Position numbers and translations under genes: made by a program. A stretch of 60,138 nucleotides of DNA. It comes from Lachnospiraceae bacterium. Its GTDB lineage: Bacteria > Bacillota > Clostridia > Lachnospirales > Lachnospiraceae. Location of the stretch: NCBI GenBank assembly GCA_031263035.1, contig JAISGP010000090.1:1-60138 (forward strand), given 5' to 3'. The notes beneath the pieces were generated by a model. That model did not search any database. It was not told where the DNA came from and was given only the letters and a program-made list of their open reading frames with translations. Position 1 is the stretch's first letter; the number at the start of each line of letters is the position of its first letter. Shown one piece after another: positions 34,526 through 42,428 of this stretch.

Positions 34526-35206
34526 TTATATATTTTCCTTATTACCTTCTTCTTGCTTTTCTTTGTTTTTTAACTTTAAAGTACGATTAGAAAGGTAACT
34601 TCCACCAATTCTGGCAACGTTTAACAGATTAACTATTTCATTTACAGAAATGTTGGAATCTTCATCACCCAGCCATTCTTGAACAGCTATAAAATGTAAC
34701 TCTGTCAATACCTTTACGAAGTGAACTCTAAGATTATCATTAGGTAAACCATCACAATTCATAATATAATTAAGATTTTTATTGATAAGGGTTTTTAATT
34801 TTTTAACAAAATATGGATCCCCATTATTTCTATCTAAAAGAGAATTGATAGCAAGTTTGTGTTTGCTACAGAAATCAAACCATATTAAAAATGACTTGGG
34901 TGGATTAACATCATATTTTTCATCAAATTGTTCCGGTGGAATAAAAGTTTGGCTTCGTTTAGGTATTGCGTTATATTCAGCTGTAAGTTCATTTAAAATA
35001 GAACTTTCTATTTCTTCCATCATTTCATATATGTCAGTAAAATATTGATAAAATGTTCCTCTTGTAATATCAGCTTTAACACATATCTCTTTTACCGATA
35101 TTTTATCCCATTTTTTCTTTTCGAAAAGGGTAAGAAAGGCTTCAATTATTTTCTTTTTTGTTCGCGATGACTTAGCAGTTGTATGGGGAGATTTTATTTC
35201 ACTCAT
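34526..35206 (-). CDS. TetR/AcrR-family transcriptional regulator
   Basis: 226 residues. The N-terminal helix-turn-helix is clear: TKKKIIEAFLTLFEKKKWDK, then ISVKEICVKADITRGTFYQY with the recognition helix TRGTFYQYF and the TetR-typical continuation TDIYEMMEEIE. The C-terminal ligand domain (WFDFCSKHKLAINSLLDRNN) resembles the TetR_C_7-like group of Firmicutes. It is divergently transcribed from the transporter-hydrolase-ptb-buk cluster across a 392-base interval with inverted and direct repeats, so it is a good candidate for that cluster's regulator; this is inference from position. Confidence 0.85.
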   Translation of the reverse strand: MSEIKSPHTTAKSSRTKKKIIEAFLTLFEKKKWDKISVKEICVKADITRGTFYQYFTDIYEMMEEIESSILNELTAEYNAIPKRSQTFIPPEQFDEKYDVNPPKSFLIWFDFCSKHKLAINSLLDRNNGDPYFVKKLKTLINKNLNYIMNCDGLPNDNLRVHFVKVLTELHFIAVQEWLGDEDSNISVNEIVNLLNVARIGGSYLSNRTLKLKNKEKQEEGNKENI

Positions 35207-35406
35207 AATGACTTCCTTTATTTGATTTTTATAAGTAAATTAGCGAAAACTTATGGTTTAGGCTTATAAAATAAATTTTGTTTTAGCAAATAAGTAAAAA
35301 CTTTTGTTAGCAGGGATATTTTTAACTTTTTTTATTATTGATATATAAAATGCACAAAGAAATAAAATTTGCATGTAGTTTTCTTAATTTTGTGTTGGAA
35401 AGATTT

Positions 35407-35457
35407 TTGACACTTTTATTATTTATGTATAATTTGTACAAAAAAAATAAAAGTGTT
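35407..35457. promoter_or_regulatory. Promoter with flanking inverted repeat between tetR and OFA transporter genes
   Basis: TTGACA (35407-35412) and TATAAT (35428-35433) are separated by 15 bases, slightly short. ACACTTTTATT (35410-35420) and AATAAAAGTGT (35446-35456) are perfect 11-bp inverted repeats around the -10 box, a plausible TetR operator or an mRNA hairpin. Confidence 0.5.
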
Positions 35458-35542
35458 CTGTTATTTATGTGAGATTATATATAAGATAAGGTCAGTTAAG
35501 AAATATTCCATGGAAATTATATAATAATGTAAAAAAATATTC

Positions 35543-35580
35543 AAGTTAAAACAAAAGTAGGTGACTAAGTTAAAACAAAA
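35543..35580. repeat. 14-bp direct repeats before the OFA transporter gene
   Basis: AAGTTAAAACAAAA occurs at 35543-35556 and 35567-35580, 24 bases apart start to start, just upstream of the ribosome-binding site at about 35590. Possible regulator binding sites or a small local duplication. Confidence 0.45.
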
Positions 35581-35598
35581 TTTGAAAGGTAAGGGAAA

Positions 35599-36849
35599 AT
35601 GAAAACAAAAAAAGGATTTGGAAAAGGTTGGATATTAATAATCTATGGATTTTTAGGATATTTTACAGCTACAGCAGTAGGAAGTGCTATGAATGCAGCA
35701 TCGGGAACTTTGGCTTCACTTCATGGTTGGAATGCGGCTGTACTTACAAGTTTAATCTCCCTTGGAAGTTTAGCAAATATTGTTGCAGGAATTGTTCTTG
35801 GACGTTTAGCAGTTAAATTTTCAGCTAAAAAATTAAGTATCGTATGTTTTGTAATTTACACCATTGTAATGATTGGTCTTGGAAAAACAGGTAACTTTCT
35901 TATATTTGCAGTATGTTTAACAGTTGCAAATGGAATTTCAAGTGGTATTGGATATCAACTGGGACCTGTATTTTTCTCAAAATGGTTTCCTAAGAAAAAA
36001 GGTATTGTAATGGGTATTGTAACAATGGGTATTCCATTATGCTCAGGTGTTGCAACTATGATTTATCAAACGGGATATAGCTTTTTAGGAGCTTTCGGAG
36101 GCTTCTTACCATTTATCGTTATTGCTTTAGTTGCATTAGTAATTCTTATTCTTTTTATTTCAGATAATCCATCTGATAAAGGTTATGTACCGGATAACGG
36201 AGAAATAATTAAAGATGCCGGTCCTGCTGAAGAATTAAATAAAAATAGTATTTGGACAACTAAAAAATTATTATCTACACCTCAAGTATGGGTTCATGGT
36301 ATTACTCTTGGAATTCAACTATTATTTGCAGGTGGTTTGATGGTACAGCTTTTCCCTAGATTGTTGGAAATTGGCATTAATCCAAAAACTGCGGGAATGA
36401 TGATGCTTGCCAGTGGACTTCTTGCTTTACCGGGTTCATATATTTGTGGAATTATAGATTCAAAAATCGGAGCTAGAAAAGCTACTTTAACATCTTATAT
36501 ATTTGGAATTATTGCAATGGTTACTAACTTAACCGGAAATATTGTATGTGTTTGGATTTCTCTTGTATGTATTGGAATGGTAGTAGGTGGAGCTGCCAAT
36601 TGGCCTGCTTCATTATGTATAGAAGAATTCGGTGACAGTTTCGTAAATGGATATGGAATAGTTCAACCTATAATTCAGTGTGTTGGAGCAATTGGACCTG
36701 CATTTTTCGCATTGTTTTATGGAATTACAGGAAGTTATAAAATTCCTTACATTTGCGGTGCAGTGTTAATGTTTATTGGATTAATATGTTTTAAGTTATT
36801 TGCAAAAGAAGGTTTTGTAAAAAGAGAAGAAGAAAAATATCAAAAATAG
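35599..36849 (+). CDS. OFA-family MFS transporter (oxalate/formate antiporter-like)
   Basis: 416 residues with about 12 hydrophobic segments, beginning KGFGKGWILIIYGFLGYFTA. OFA-type features include the loop KKKGIVMGIVTMGIPLCSG after the fourth segment and the RKATLTSYIFG region after segment eight. Members exchange or import small carboxylates such as oxalate, formate, lactate or pyruvate-like acids. As the first gene after the regulator, 25 bases before the hydrolase gene, it likely brings in the cluster's substrate or exports its acid product. The exact solute cannot be inferred from sequence. Confidence 0.85.
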   Translation: MKTKKGFGKGWILIIYGFLGYFTATAVGSAMNAASGTLASLHGWNAAVLTSLISLGSLANIVAGIVLGRLAVKFSAKKLSIVCFVIYTIVMIGLGKTGNFLIFAVCLTVANGISSGIGYQLGPVFFSKWFPKKKGIVMGIVTMGIPLCSGVATMIYQTGYSFLGAFGGFLPFIVIALVALVILILFISDNPSDKGYVPDNGEIIKDAGPAEELNKNSIWTTKKLLSTPQVWVHGITLGIQLLFAGGLMVQLFPRLLEIGINPKTAGMMMLASGLLALPGSYICGIIDSKIGARKATLTSYIFGIIAMVTNLTGNIVCVWISLVCIGMVVGGAANWPASLCIEEFGDSFVNGYGIVQPIIQCVGAIGPAFFALFYGITGSYKIPYICGAVLMFIGLICFKLFAKEGFVKREEEKYQK

Positions 36850-36874
36850 ATTAAATATAAAGGAGTGAAATATT

Positions 36875-38611
36875 TTGAAAGAAAGAATTGTAAAAACAGT
36901 TGAAATGAATGGAAAACCAGTGGAGATTTATATGACTAAGATGATGACTCCCTGTACTCCAGAAGAATTTGAAGCTATGTCATTAGAGGAAAGAGAGTAT
37001 TCCAAAATACAACCACCTCTAAATCAAAGAATTTATTCACCGGAAGAAGGAATTATCTGTATGCAGGATGTTCCTGTTAAGATGAGAGATGGAATTACTA
37101 TTTACGTAGATATCTATCTTCCTGAAGAGAATAAAAAATATCCATTGATTATTTCTTGGAGTTTTTATGGAAAGAGACCTTTTGATGGACAATCTGAGTG
37201 GCAGATTATGGGTGTACCACCTCAAACTGTTTCTGATATGTCTAAGTTTGAAAGTCCAGACCCAGGTTATTGGTGTAGAAGAGGATATGCAGTTGCAAAT
37301 GTAGACCCACGAGGAATTGGACATTCTGAAGGTGATTTTGTTCAGTTTGGAACTCAAGATGGTAAAGATGGTTATGACTTTATAGAGTGGGCAGCTACTC
37401 AGGAATGGAGTAATGGACGATGTGCATTATCTGGAAATAGTTGTGTAGCTATGACTCAATGGAGAATTGCTTCACAAATGCCACCACATCTTACTTGTAT
37501 GGCACCTTGGGAATCAACTACAGATATGTATAGAGAATCATTATGTGAAGGTGGAATTCCTGCTTCATCATTTGTAAGAACAGTTATGGCAGAAGCAGTT
37601 GGTCCAAACTATCTTGATAGTACACCGGATAATATAGAAAAATTCCCATTTATCGATTGTGATTACTGGAAAGATAAAGATCCTATTTGGGCAAATGTAA
37701 AAATTCCGGTATATCAAACAGCTTGTTGGAATCATTTCCATCTTAGAGGTTCTGTAAATGCATTCCGTAAATGCAAATCAAGAAAAAAATGGATTCGTAT
37801 TCATAGAAATTTTGAGTGGCCAGATGCTTACACAAATGCAAATTTAGTTGATTTAGAGAAATTCTTTGCTAGATATTTAAAATTAGAGCGTAATGGTTGG
37901 GAACTTACACCTAAGGTTAGAATTGAAGTTCAAGATGTAGGTGACCTTAATTATATGGAAAATAGACCGGAGGAAGCATTCCCTCTTAAACGTACAGAAT
38001 ATAAGAAACTTTATTTAGATGCAACTGATATGTCTATGAAAGATGCACCTGTAGCAGCTACTGCATCAAGTTCTTATGATAGTGAAAAAGAAGAGATTTA
38101 TTTTGACTATACTTTTCCTGAAGATACAGAATTAACGGGATATATGAAACTTAGATTATATGTGGCAGCTGAAAGTTATAATGATGCAGATATTTTCATT
38201 AATGTTCAAAAGGCTTCAACTGAAGGAAAATTCTTACCAATAACTTTATTTGGCGAAGAACATCCGGGAGTATGGGGAAAAATCAGAGTTTCAAGAAGAA
38301 AACTTGACGAAAAACTATCTACCGATTATTGCCCAGTTCAAGCTCATACTTGTGATGAAAAAGTTGAACCTGGTCAAATTGTTCCAGTTGATATTGAAAT
38401 GGTACCAACTAGTAGATTCTGGCATAAAGGACAAAAGATTAGAGTTCAGATAGCAGGAAGATATATTCGTGAAGGATGGTTTGAACCACTAACTTGGAAT
38501 ACTGATAATAAGGGAAGACATATTATTTATACAGGTGGAGAACATGAGTCGTTCCTACAAATTCCAGTAGTTCCACCAAAATTCCAAGATGGAGATATAA
38601 TCATTCGTTAA
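36875..38611 (+). CDS. CocE/NonD-family hydrolase (X-Pro dipeptidyl-peptidase S15-like)
   Basis: 578 residues, starting at TTG (36875) with AAGGAG before it. The alpha/beta-hydrolase core shows YPLIISWSFYGKRPFDG, VANVDPRGIGHSEGD and the nucleophile elbow GNSCVAMTQW with S189. The C-terminal beta-sandwich domain, typical of CocE (LRLYVAAESYNDADIFINVQ and KIRVQIAGRYI), is present. Family members hydrolyse esters or acyl-peptide bonds in the cytoplasm. It is in the same unit as the OFA transporter. It probably releases an acid or alcohol for the downstream enzymes; the actual substrate is unknown. Confidence 0.88.
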   Translation: MKERIVKTVEMNGKPVEIYMTKMMTPCTPEEFEAMSLEEREYSKIQPPLNQRIYSPEEGIICMQDVPVKMRDGITIYVDIYLPEENKKYPLIISWSFYGKRPFDGQSEWQIMGVPPQTVSDMSKFESPDPGYWCRRGYAVANVDPRGIGHSEGDFVQFGTQDGKDGYDFIEWAATQEWSNGRCALSGNSCVAMTQWRIASQMPPHLTCMAPWESTTDMYRESLCEGGIPASSFVRTVMAEAVGPNYLDSTPDNIEKFPFIDCDYWKDKDPIWANVKIPVYQTACWNHFHLRGSVNAFRKCKSRKKWIRIHRNFEWPDAYTNANLVDLEKFFARYLKLERNGWELTPKVRIEVQDVGDLNYMENRPEEAFPLKRTEYKKLYLDATDMSMKDAPVAATASSSYDSEKEEIYFDYTFPEDTELTGYMKLRLYVAAESYNDADIFINVQKASTEGKFLPITLFGEEHPGVWGKIRVSRRKLDEKLSTDYCPVQAHTCDEKVEPGQIVPVDIEMVPTSRFWHKGQKIRVQIAGRYIREGWFEPLTWNTDNKGRHIIYTGGEHESFLQIPVVPPKFQDGDIIIR

Positions 38612-38682
38612 AGAATATGAAGGTTACGTAAAGCTAATTAAATGATGCTGTTTTTAATAAGTATATGGCTATATAAATTCTT

Positions 38683-38729
38683 CTATGATTTATTATTAAT
38701 CTGTATAAGCAGGTTTTAATAAATCATAG
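38683..38729. promoter_or_regulatory. 13-bp perfect inverted repeat before the ACP-like gene
   Basis: CTATGATTTATTA (38683-38695) and TAATAAATCATAG (38717-38729), 21 bases apart, no T run after it. It may be an operator, or an mRNA processing or stability hairpin. The rest of the 38612-38800 interval is AT-rich without recognisable features. Confidence 0.45.
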
Positions 38730-38800
38730 TGAAGATATATGTATAAAAGTAGATAAGTAAAAAAATATTAATGTAAAATTAGGTATGTGAAAGGATAAAA

Positions 38801-39040
38801 ATGGAAGAGAAAATATTAGAAAAAATCATTGAAAAAGGAAGTAAAATATGGCTTGTTGATGCAAGTACTTTAAATGCAGATACTGAATTTGCATCTATGA
38901 ATCCAAAATCAACACATTATTCTCAGATAACTACTTATTTGGAAGATGAATTTGATGTAGAAGTTCCATTTATGGAATTTAAACGTCAAAAAACATTAGG
39001 TGATGCAGCCAAATACGTTACTGAATTATTAGATGAGTAA
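38801..39040 (+). CDS. Small acyl-carrier-protein-like protein with altered serine motif
   Basis: 79 residues. The C-terminal half aligns with acyl carrier proteins: LEDEFDVEVPFMEFKRQ corresponds to LEEEFDTEIPDEEAEKI of E. coli ACP, and the nine-residue spacing from that leucine back to S37 in MNPKSTHYSQ equals the spacing to the phosphopantetheine serine. The usual DSL is KST here, so the acidic residue before the serine is lost. If S37 is still modified, the protein could carry an acyl group for the neighbouring phosphate butyryltransferase and kinase. If not, it is a regulatory or structural relic. GAAAGGA precedes the ATG. An attenuator-like hairpin separates it from ptb. Confidence 0.6.
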   Translation: MEEKILEKIIEKGSKIWLVDASTLNADTEFASMNPKSTHYSQITTYLEDEFDVEVPFMEFKRQKTLGDAAKYVTELLDE

Positions 39041-39056
39041 TTAAGTGGTATAAATT

Positions 39057-39100
39057 AGAGAGTCTTGTCTGGTTTAGTTTAAGCAGGAGACTCTCCTTTT
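39057..39100 (+). terminator. Terminator-like hairpin between the ACP-like gene and ptb
   Basis: GAGAGTCT (39058-39065) pairs with AGACTCTC (39088-39095), followed by CTTTTTATT, then the ribosome-binding site AAGGAGG of ptb. In the middle of an apparent operon it may set the relative level of the downstream genes. Confidence 0.6.
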
Positions 39101-39120
39101 TATTAAGGAGGATGTAATCA

Positions 39121-40122
39121 ATGAAAGAATTTATTGATATTATGATTGAAAAAGCAATGGAAAATCCTAAAACTGTTGCATTTCCAGAATCAAGTAATGT
39201 AGATATATTAAAAACTGCCCAGGAAGTTGTAGAAAAAAAGATAGGTTATCCAGTTATGCTAGGTAACGAAGATGAGATAAAAGAATTAGCTTCTAAAAAT
39301 CAAGTTTCTACAACAGGATTTAAATATTTTGATTATACTAATGAGGAAAATCGAATTAAATTGGCAGAGGAATATACCAGTAAATATGATGAATTTTCTC
39401 AGAAGGCAGTTATAAGAAAGAGTAAAGATCCAGTTAGATGTGCAATGTTTCTTTTAAAGCTTGATAAGGTTGATTGTGTTGCGGCAGGAAAAGAGTATTC
39501 CACAGGAGATGTTGTACTTGAAGCTATGACTATTGTAGGTTTGGCAGAGGGTATTGAAAGTCCATCAAGTATTGGAATAGCAGATATTCCAGGATTTACA
39601 GGATCACAAGGAAGTATGCTTGGATTAGCAGATTGTGCTATTACAGCTATGCCAGATGAAAAAACTCTTGCTGGTATTGCCATATCATCAGCTGATACAG
39701 TATCTACTTTATTAGACTGGGAACCAAGAGTAGCTATGCTTTCATTTTCAACCTGTGGAAGTTCAGAACATGAAAGTATTGATGTAATTCGAAAAGCAGT
39801 AGAAATAGTTCATGAAAAAAGACCGGATATAAAAATTGATGGTGAATTCCAACTTGATTCTGCAATTATTCCAGAAGTTGCCAAGAAAAAGGTAAATAGA
39901 GAAAGCGATGTGGCAGGTCGTGCCAATGTTGTAATCTTCCCTAATCTTCATGCAGGAAATATTGGAGTTAAAATGGTTCAAATCTTCGGTCACGCTAATG
40001 CCTATGGTCCGGTACTTCAAGGATTTTTAAAACCTGTTTGCGATTTTAGCAGAAGTGCACCAGTATCAGAAATGCTTGGAAATGTAGCTATGTTAATAAT
40101 TCGTGCAAATGAAAAGAGGTAA
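39121..40122 (+). CDS. ptb: Phosphate butyryltransferase
   Basis: Exchanges CoA of butyryl-CoA (or a related short acyl-CoA) for phosphate. 333 residues, with the family segments TVAFPESSNVDILKTAQEVV at the N-terminus, DKVDCVAAGKEYSTGDVVLE in the middle, and FPNLHAGNIGVKMVQIFGHA near the C-terminus, the last being the highly conserved phosphate acyltransferase stretch. It begins with an AAGGAGG site and ends three bases before buk, the standard ptb-buk order. Slightly longer than the usual 300 residues. Whether the acyl group is butyryl or another short acid depends on the cluster's pathway. Confidence 0.92.
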   Translation: MKEFIDIMIEKAMENPKTVAFPESSNVDILKTAQEVVEKKIGYPVMLGNEDEIKELASKNQVSTTGFKYFDYTNEENRIKLAEEYTSKYDEFSQKAVIRKSKDPVRCAMFLLKLDKVDCVAAGKEYSTGDVVLEAMTIVGLAEGIESPSSIGIADIPGFTGSQGSMLGLADCAITAMPDEKTLAGIAISSADTVSTLLDWEPRVAMLSFSTCGSSEHESIDVIRKAVEIVHEKRPDIKIDGEFQLDSAIIPEVAKKKVNRESDVAGRANVVIFPNLHAGNIGVKMVQIFGHANAYGPVLQGFLKPVCDFSRSAPVSEMLGNVAMLIIRANEKR

Positions 40123-40124
40123 GT

Positions 40125-41231
40125 ATGAAGAAATTTAAGATATTTACAATAAATCCAGGTTCAACCTCAACTAAGATTGCTCTTTTTTTAGGAGATGAAA
40201 AAGTCTTTTCTGAAAATGTAAAACATGATGCAAATATTCTTGCAGGGCTTAAAACCCCACAAGAGCAACTAGAATATAGACAGAACACCATAAATGAAAT
40301 TTTAAAAGAAAATAAAATTGACCTTACAGGCTTAGATGCTTGTGTAGGTAGAGGTGGCGGACTTCTTGCTATGGAAGGCGGAGTTTATGAGGTAGATGAT
40401 TTAGTTTTAAATCATTCTATTTCAGGAGCTAACGGTGTTATTCACCCTGCAAATTCAGGAGCAAGTCTTGCCCATGAATATGGTGAAAAGTACAGAGGAA
40501 AAACCTATGTAGTTAATCCACCTGATGTAGATGAGCTTTGCGATTTGGCACGATTAACAGGTATTAAAGATGTATATAGAGTTATTCACCTTCATGCACT
40601 AAATCTTAAAGAAACAGCAATTCGTCATTCAAATAGTAATGGAGTTAAATACGAAGAAACTAACTACATTGTTTGTCATATTGGCGGTGGTATTTCAGTA
40701 TCAGCTCATGAAAAGGGTAAGATGATTGATGGCTTTGATATAGTTGGTGGAGAAGGACCTATGGCACCTACTAGATGTGGAAGTATATCTGTTAGTAATA
40801 TCTTAGAGTACATTGATAAAAATGGTTTAGATGCTGTGAAAATGTTACGTACTAAAAATGGTGGATTTGTTTCTCATTTAGGAACTTCTGATGCCTTAGA
40901 AGTATTCGAAAATGGACAAAAAGGTGATAAATATTCACAGCTTGTATGGGACTCTATGATTTATCAAATTAATAAGGCTATTGGTGCTATGTCTACAGTT
41001 TTAAAAGGAAAAGTTGAAGGTATCTTACTAAGTGGTGGTATGGTTTACAATCAGGACTTAGTTAAAAAGATAAGACTTGCTTGTGACTGGATTGCTCCTG
41101 TATATGATTATCCAGGGGAATTTGAAATGGAAGCTATGGCAGCAGGTGCAACACGTGTTTTAAGTGGTGAAGAGAAAGTTAAAAAATATACTGGCAAATG
41201 TAGATTTGAAGGTTTTGATTTTGTTAAATAG
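40125..41231 (+). CDS. buk: Butyrate kinase
   Basis: Converts acyl phosphate and ADP to the free acid and ATP, conserving energy. 368 residues of the ASKHA kinase fold: N-terminal phosphate-binding INPGSTSTKIALF, middle HIGGGISVSAHEKGKMIDGF and GGEGPMAPTRCGSI, then GILLSGGMVYNQDLVKKI as the adenosine motif. It starts ATG three bases after ptb, with AAAAGAGG as ribosome-binding site, so the two are co-translated. The presence of this terminal kinase means the cluster produces an acyl-CoA intermediate and an excreted acid. Confidence 0.93.
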   Translation: MKKFKIFTINPGSTSTKIALFLGDEKVFSENVKHDANILAGLKTPQEQLEYRQNTINEILKENKIDLTGLDACVGRGGGLLAMEGGVYEVDDLVLNHSISGANGVIHPANSGASLAHEYGEKYRGKTYVVNPPDVDELCDLARLTGIKDVYRVIHLHALNLKETAIRHSNSNGVKYEETNYIVCHIGGGISVSAHEKGKMIDGFDIVGGEGPMAPTRCGSISVSNILEYIDKNGLDAVKMLRTKNGGFVSHLGTSDALEVFENGQKGDKYSQLVWDSMIYQINKAIGAMSTVLKGKVEGILLSGGMVYNQDLVKKIRLACDWIAPVYDYPGEFEMEAMAAGATRVLSGEEKVKKYTGKCRFEGFDFVK

Positions 41232-41243
41232 CACCTTTTATAA

Positions 41244-41258
41244 TTTATTTGCAAATGA
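41244..41258. promoter_or_regulatory. ATTTGCAAAT palindrome motif before the alcohol dehydrogenase gene
   Basis: Exact copy of TTTATTTGCAAATGA, as before thyA and pnp. It sits directly upstream of the GGGAGAT ribosome-binding site, in the same relation to the start codon as at thyA. Confidence 0.35.
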
Positions 41259-41273
41259 AATGGGAGATATGAG

Positions 41274-42416
41274 ATGAGTTATAATTTTTGTGTAAAAAGT
41301 AATATTGAGTTTGGTAAAGATGCAGTAAAAAAACTTCCTGATTTAATTGAAAAATATAATATGAATAAAATCATGGTTGTCTATGATGGTGGCGTAAAAG
41401 CCGCAGGAATAGCTGAAAAGATTGTAGAACAAGTAGATAAATCTGGGGCAAAATATATCGTATTTGACAAGGTAATACCAAACCCAACTAATGAGGTAAT
41501 TGAAGAGGCTTCGAAAATTGCTAAAGCCGAAAATATTAATGGATTTATAGCAGTTGGTGGAGGAAGTAGTATTGATTTAGCCAAGGCTGTTAATGTGCTT
41601 ATGACTAATCCAGGAGAAATTAGCCAGTACGGTGGAATGGATATGGTAAAAAATCCAACTCTTCCTTTAATTGCAATTCCAACTACGGCAGGTACTTCTA
41701 GTGAAATTACAAATGTATCAGCTCTAATTGATACAAAGAAAGTTATTAAATATGTTGTAATAGATAATAATATTATTCCAACTCATGTAATAGCTGATCC
41801 AGAGTTTACTAAAACAATGCCTAAAAGTGTTACAGCAGCAACTGGTATGGATGCCATAACTCATGCTGTAGAAAGTTATATTTCAAATATGGCTACACCA
41901 CTTACTAAGTATAATTCAATAACAGGGCTTAAAATTCTATATGATAATTTACCATTAGTAGTTGCTGATGGTAGCAATACATCCGCAAGAGAAAATATGA
42001 TGCTTGGTTGCATTATTACAGGCTTTGGTTTTTCAAATGCAAATCTAGGATTAGTTCATGCAATCGCTCATACACTTAGTGCTCATTTTGGACTTGCTCA
42101 TGGTATGGCAAATGCAACAGTTCTACCATATGTTATAAGATTTAACGCAGATGCATGTGAAGATGAAATGATAGAAATGGCAAAGGCTATAGATTTAAAA
42201 ACAAATAATGATGCCCAGGATAAATACTTATTATCAAATGCATTATTAGATTTAACTAAAAAACTTGGAATTAATACTTTAAAAGAGCAAGGCGTGGAAG
42301 AAAAAGATTTTGATATGATTGCTACAGATGTACTACTTGAACCTGTTTTAGGCTTTAATCCAAGACAAGGTGTTACTAAAGAAGATGTTATAAAAATACT
42401 TGAAATGGCATATTAA
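41274..42416 (+). CDS. Iron-containing alcohol dehydrogenase
   Basis: 380 residues, family III (Fe-ADH). N-terminal NAD-binding part with MVVYDGGVKAAGIAEKIV and GGGSSIDLAKAV; IPTTAGTSSEITN; metal-binding region GMDAITHAVESYI and NLGLVHAIAHTLSAHFGLAHG, which carries the His ligands. Relatives reduce lactaldehyde, butanal or 3-hydroxypropanal, or oxidise the matching alcohols. In this cluster it most likely disposes of, or produces, an aldehyde made by the class II aldolase or by acyl-CoA reduction. The start has GGGAGAT upstream and lies 42 bases after buk. Confidence 0.88.
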   Translation: MSYNFCVKSNIEFGKDAVKKLPDLIEKYNMNKIMVVYDGGVKAAGIAEKIVEQVDKSGAKYIVFDKVIPNPTNEVIEEASKIAKAENINGFIAVGGGSSIDLAKAVNVLMTNPGEISQYGGMDMVKNPTLPLIAIPTTAGTSSEITNVSALIDTKKVIKYVVIDNNIIPTHVIADPEFTKTMPKSVTAATGMDAITHAVESYISNMATPLTKYNSITGLKILYDNLPLVVADGSNTSARENMMLGCIITGFGFSNANLGLVHAIAHTLSAHFGLAHGMANATVLPYVIRFNADACEDEMIEMAKAIDLKTNNDAQDKYLLSNALLDLTKKLGINTLKEQGVEEKDFDMIATDVLLEPVLGFNPRQGVTKEDVIKILEMAY

Positions 42417-42428
42417 GAGGGCAAAGAA

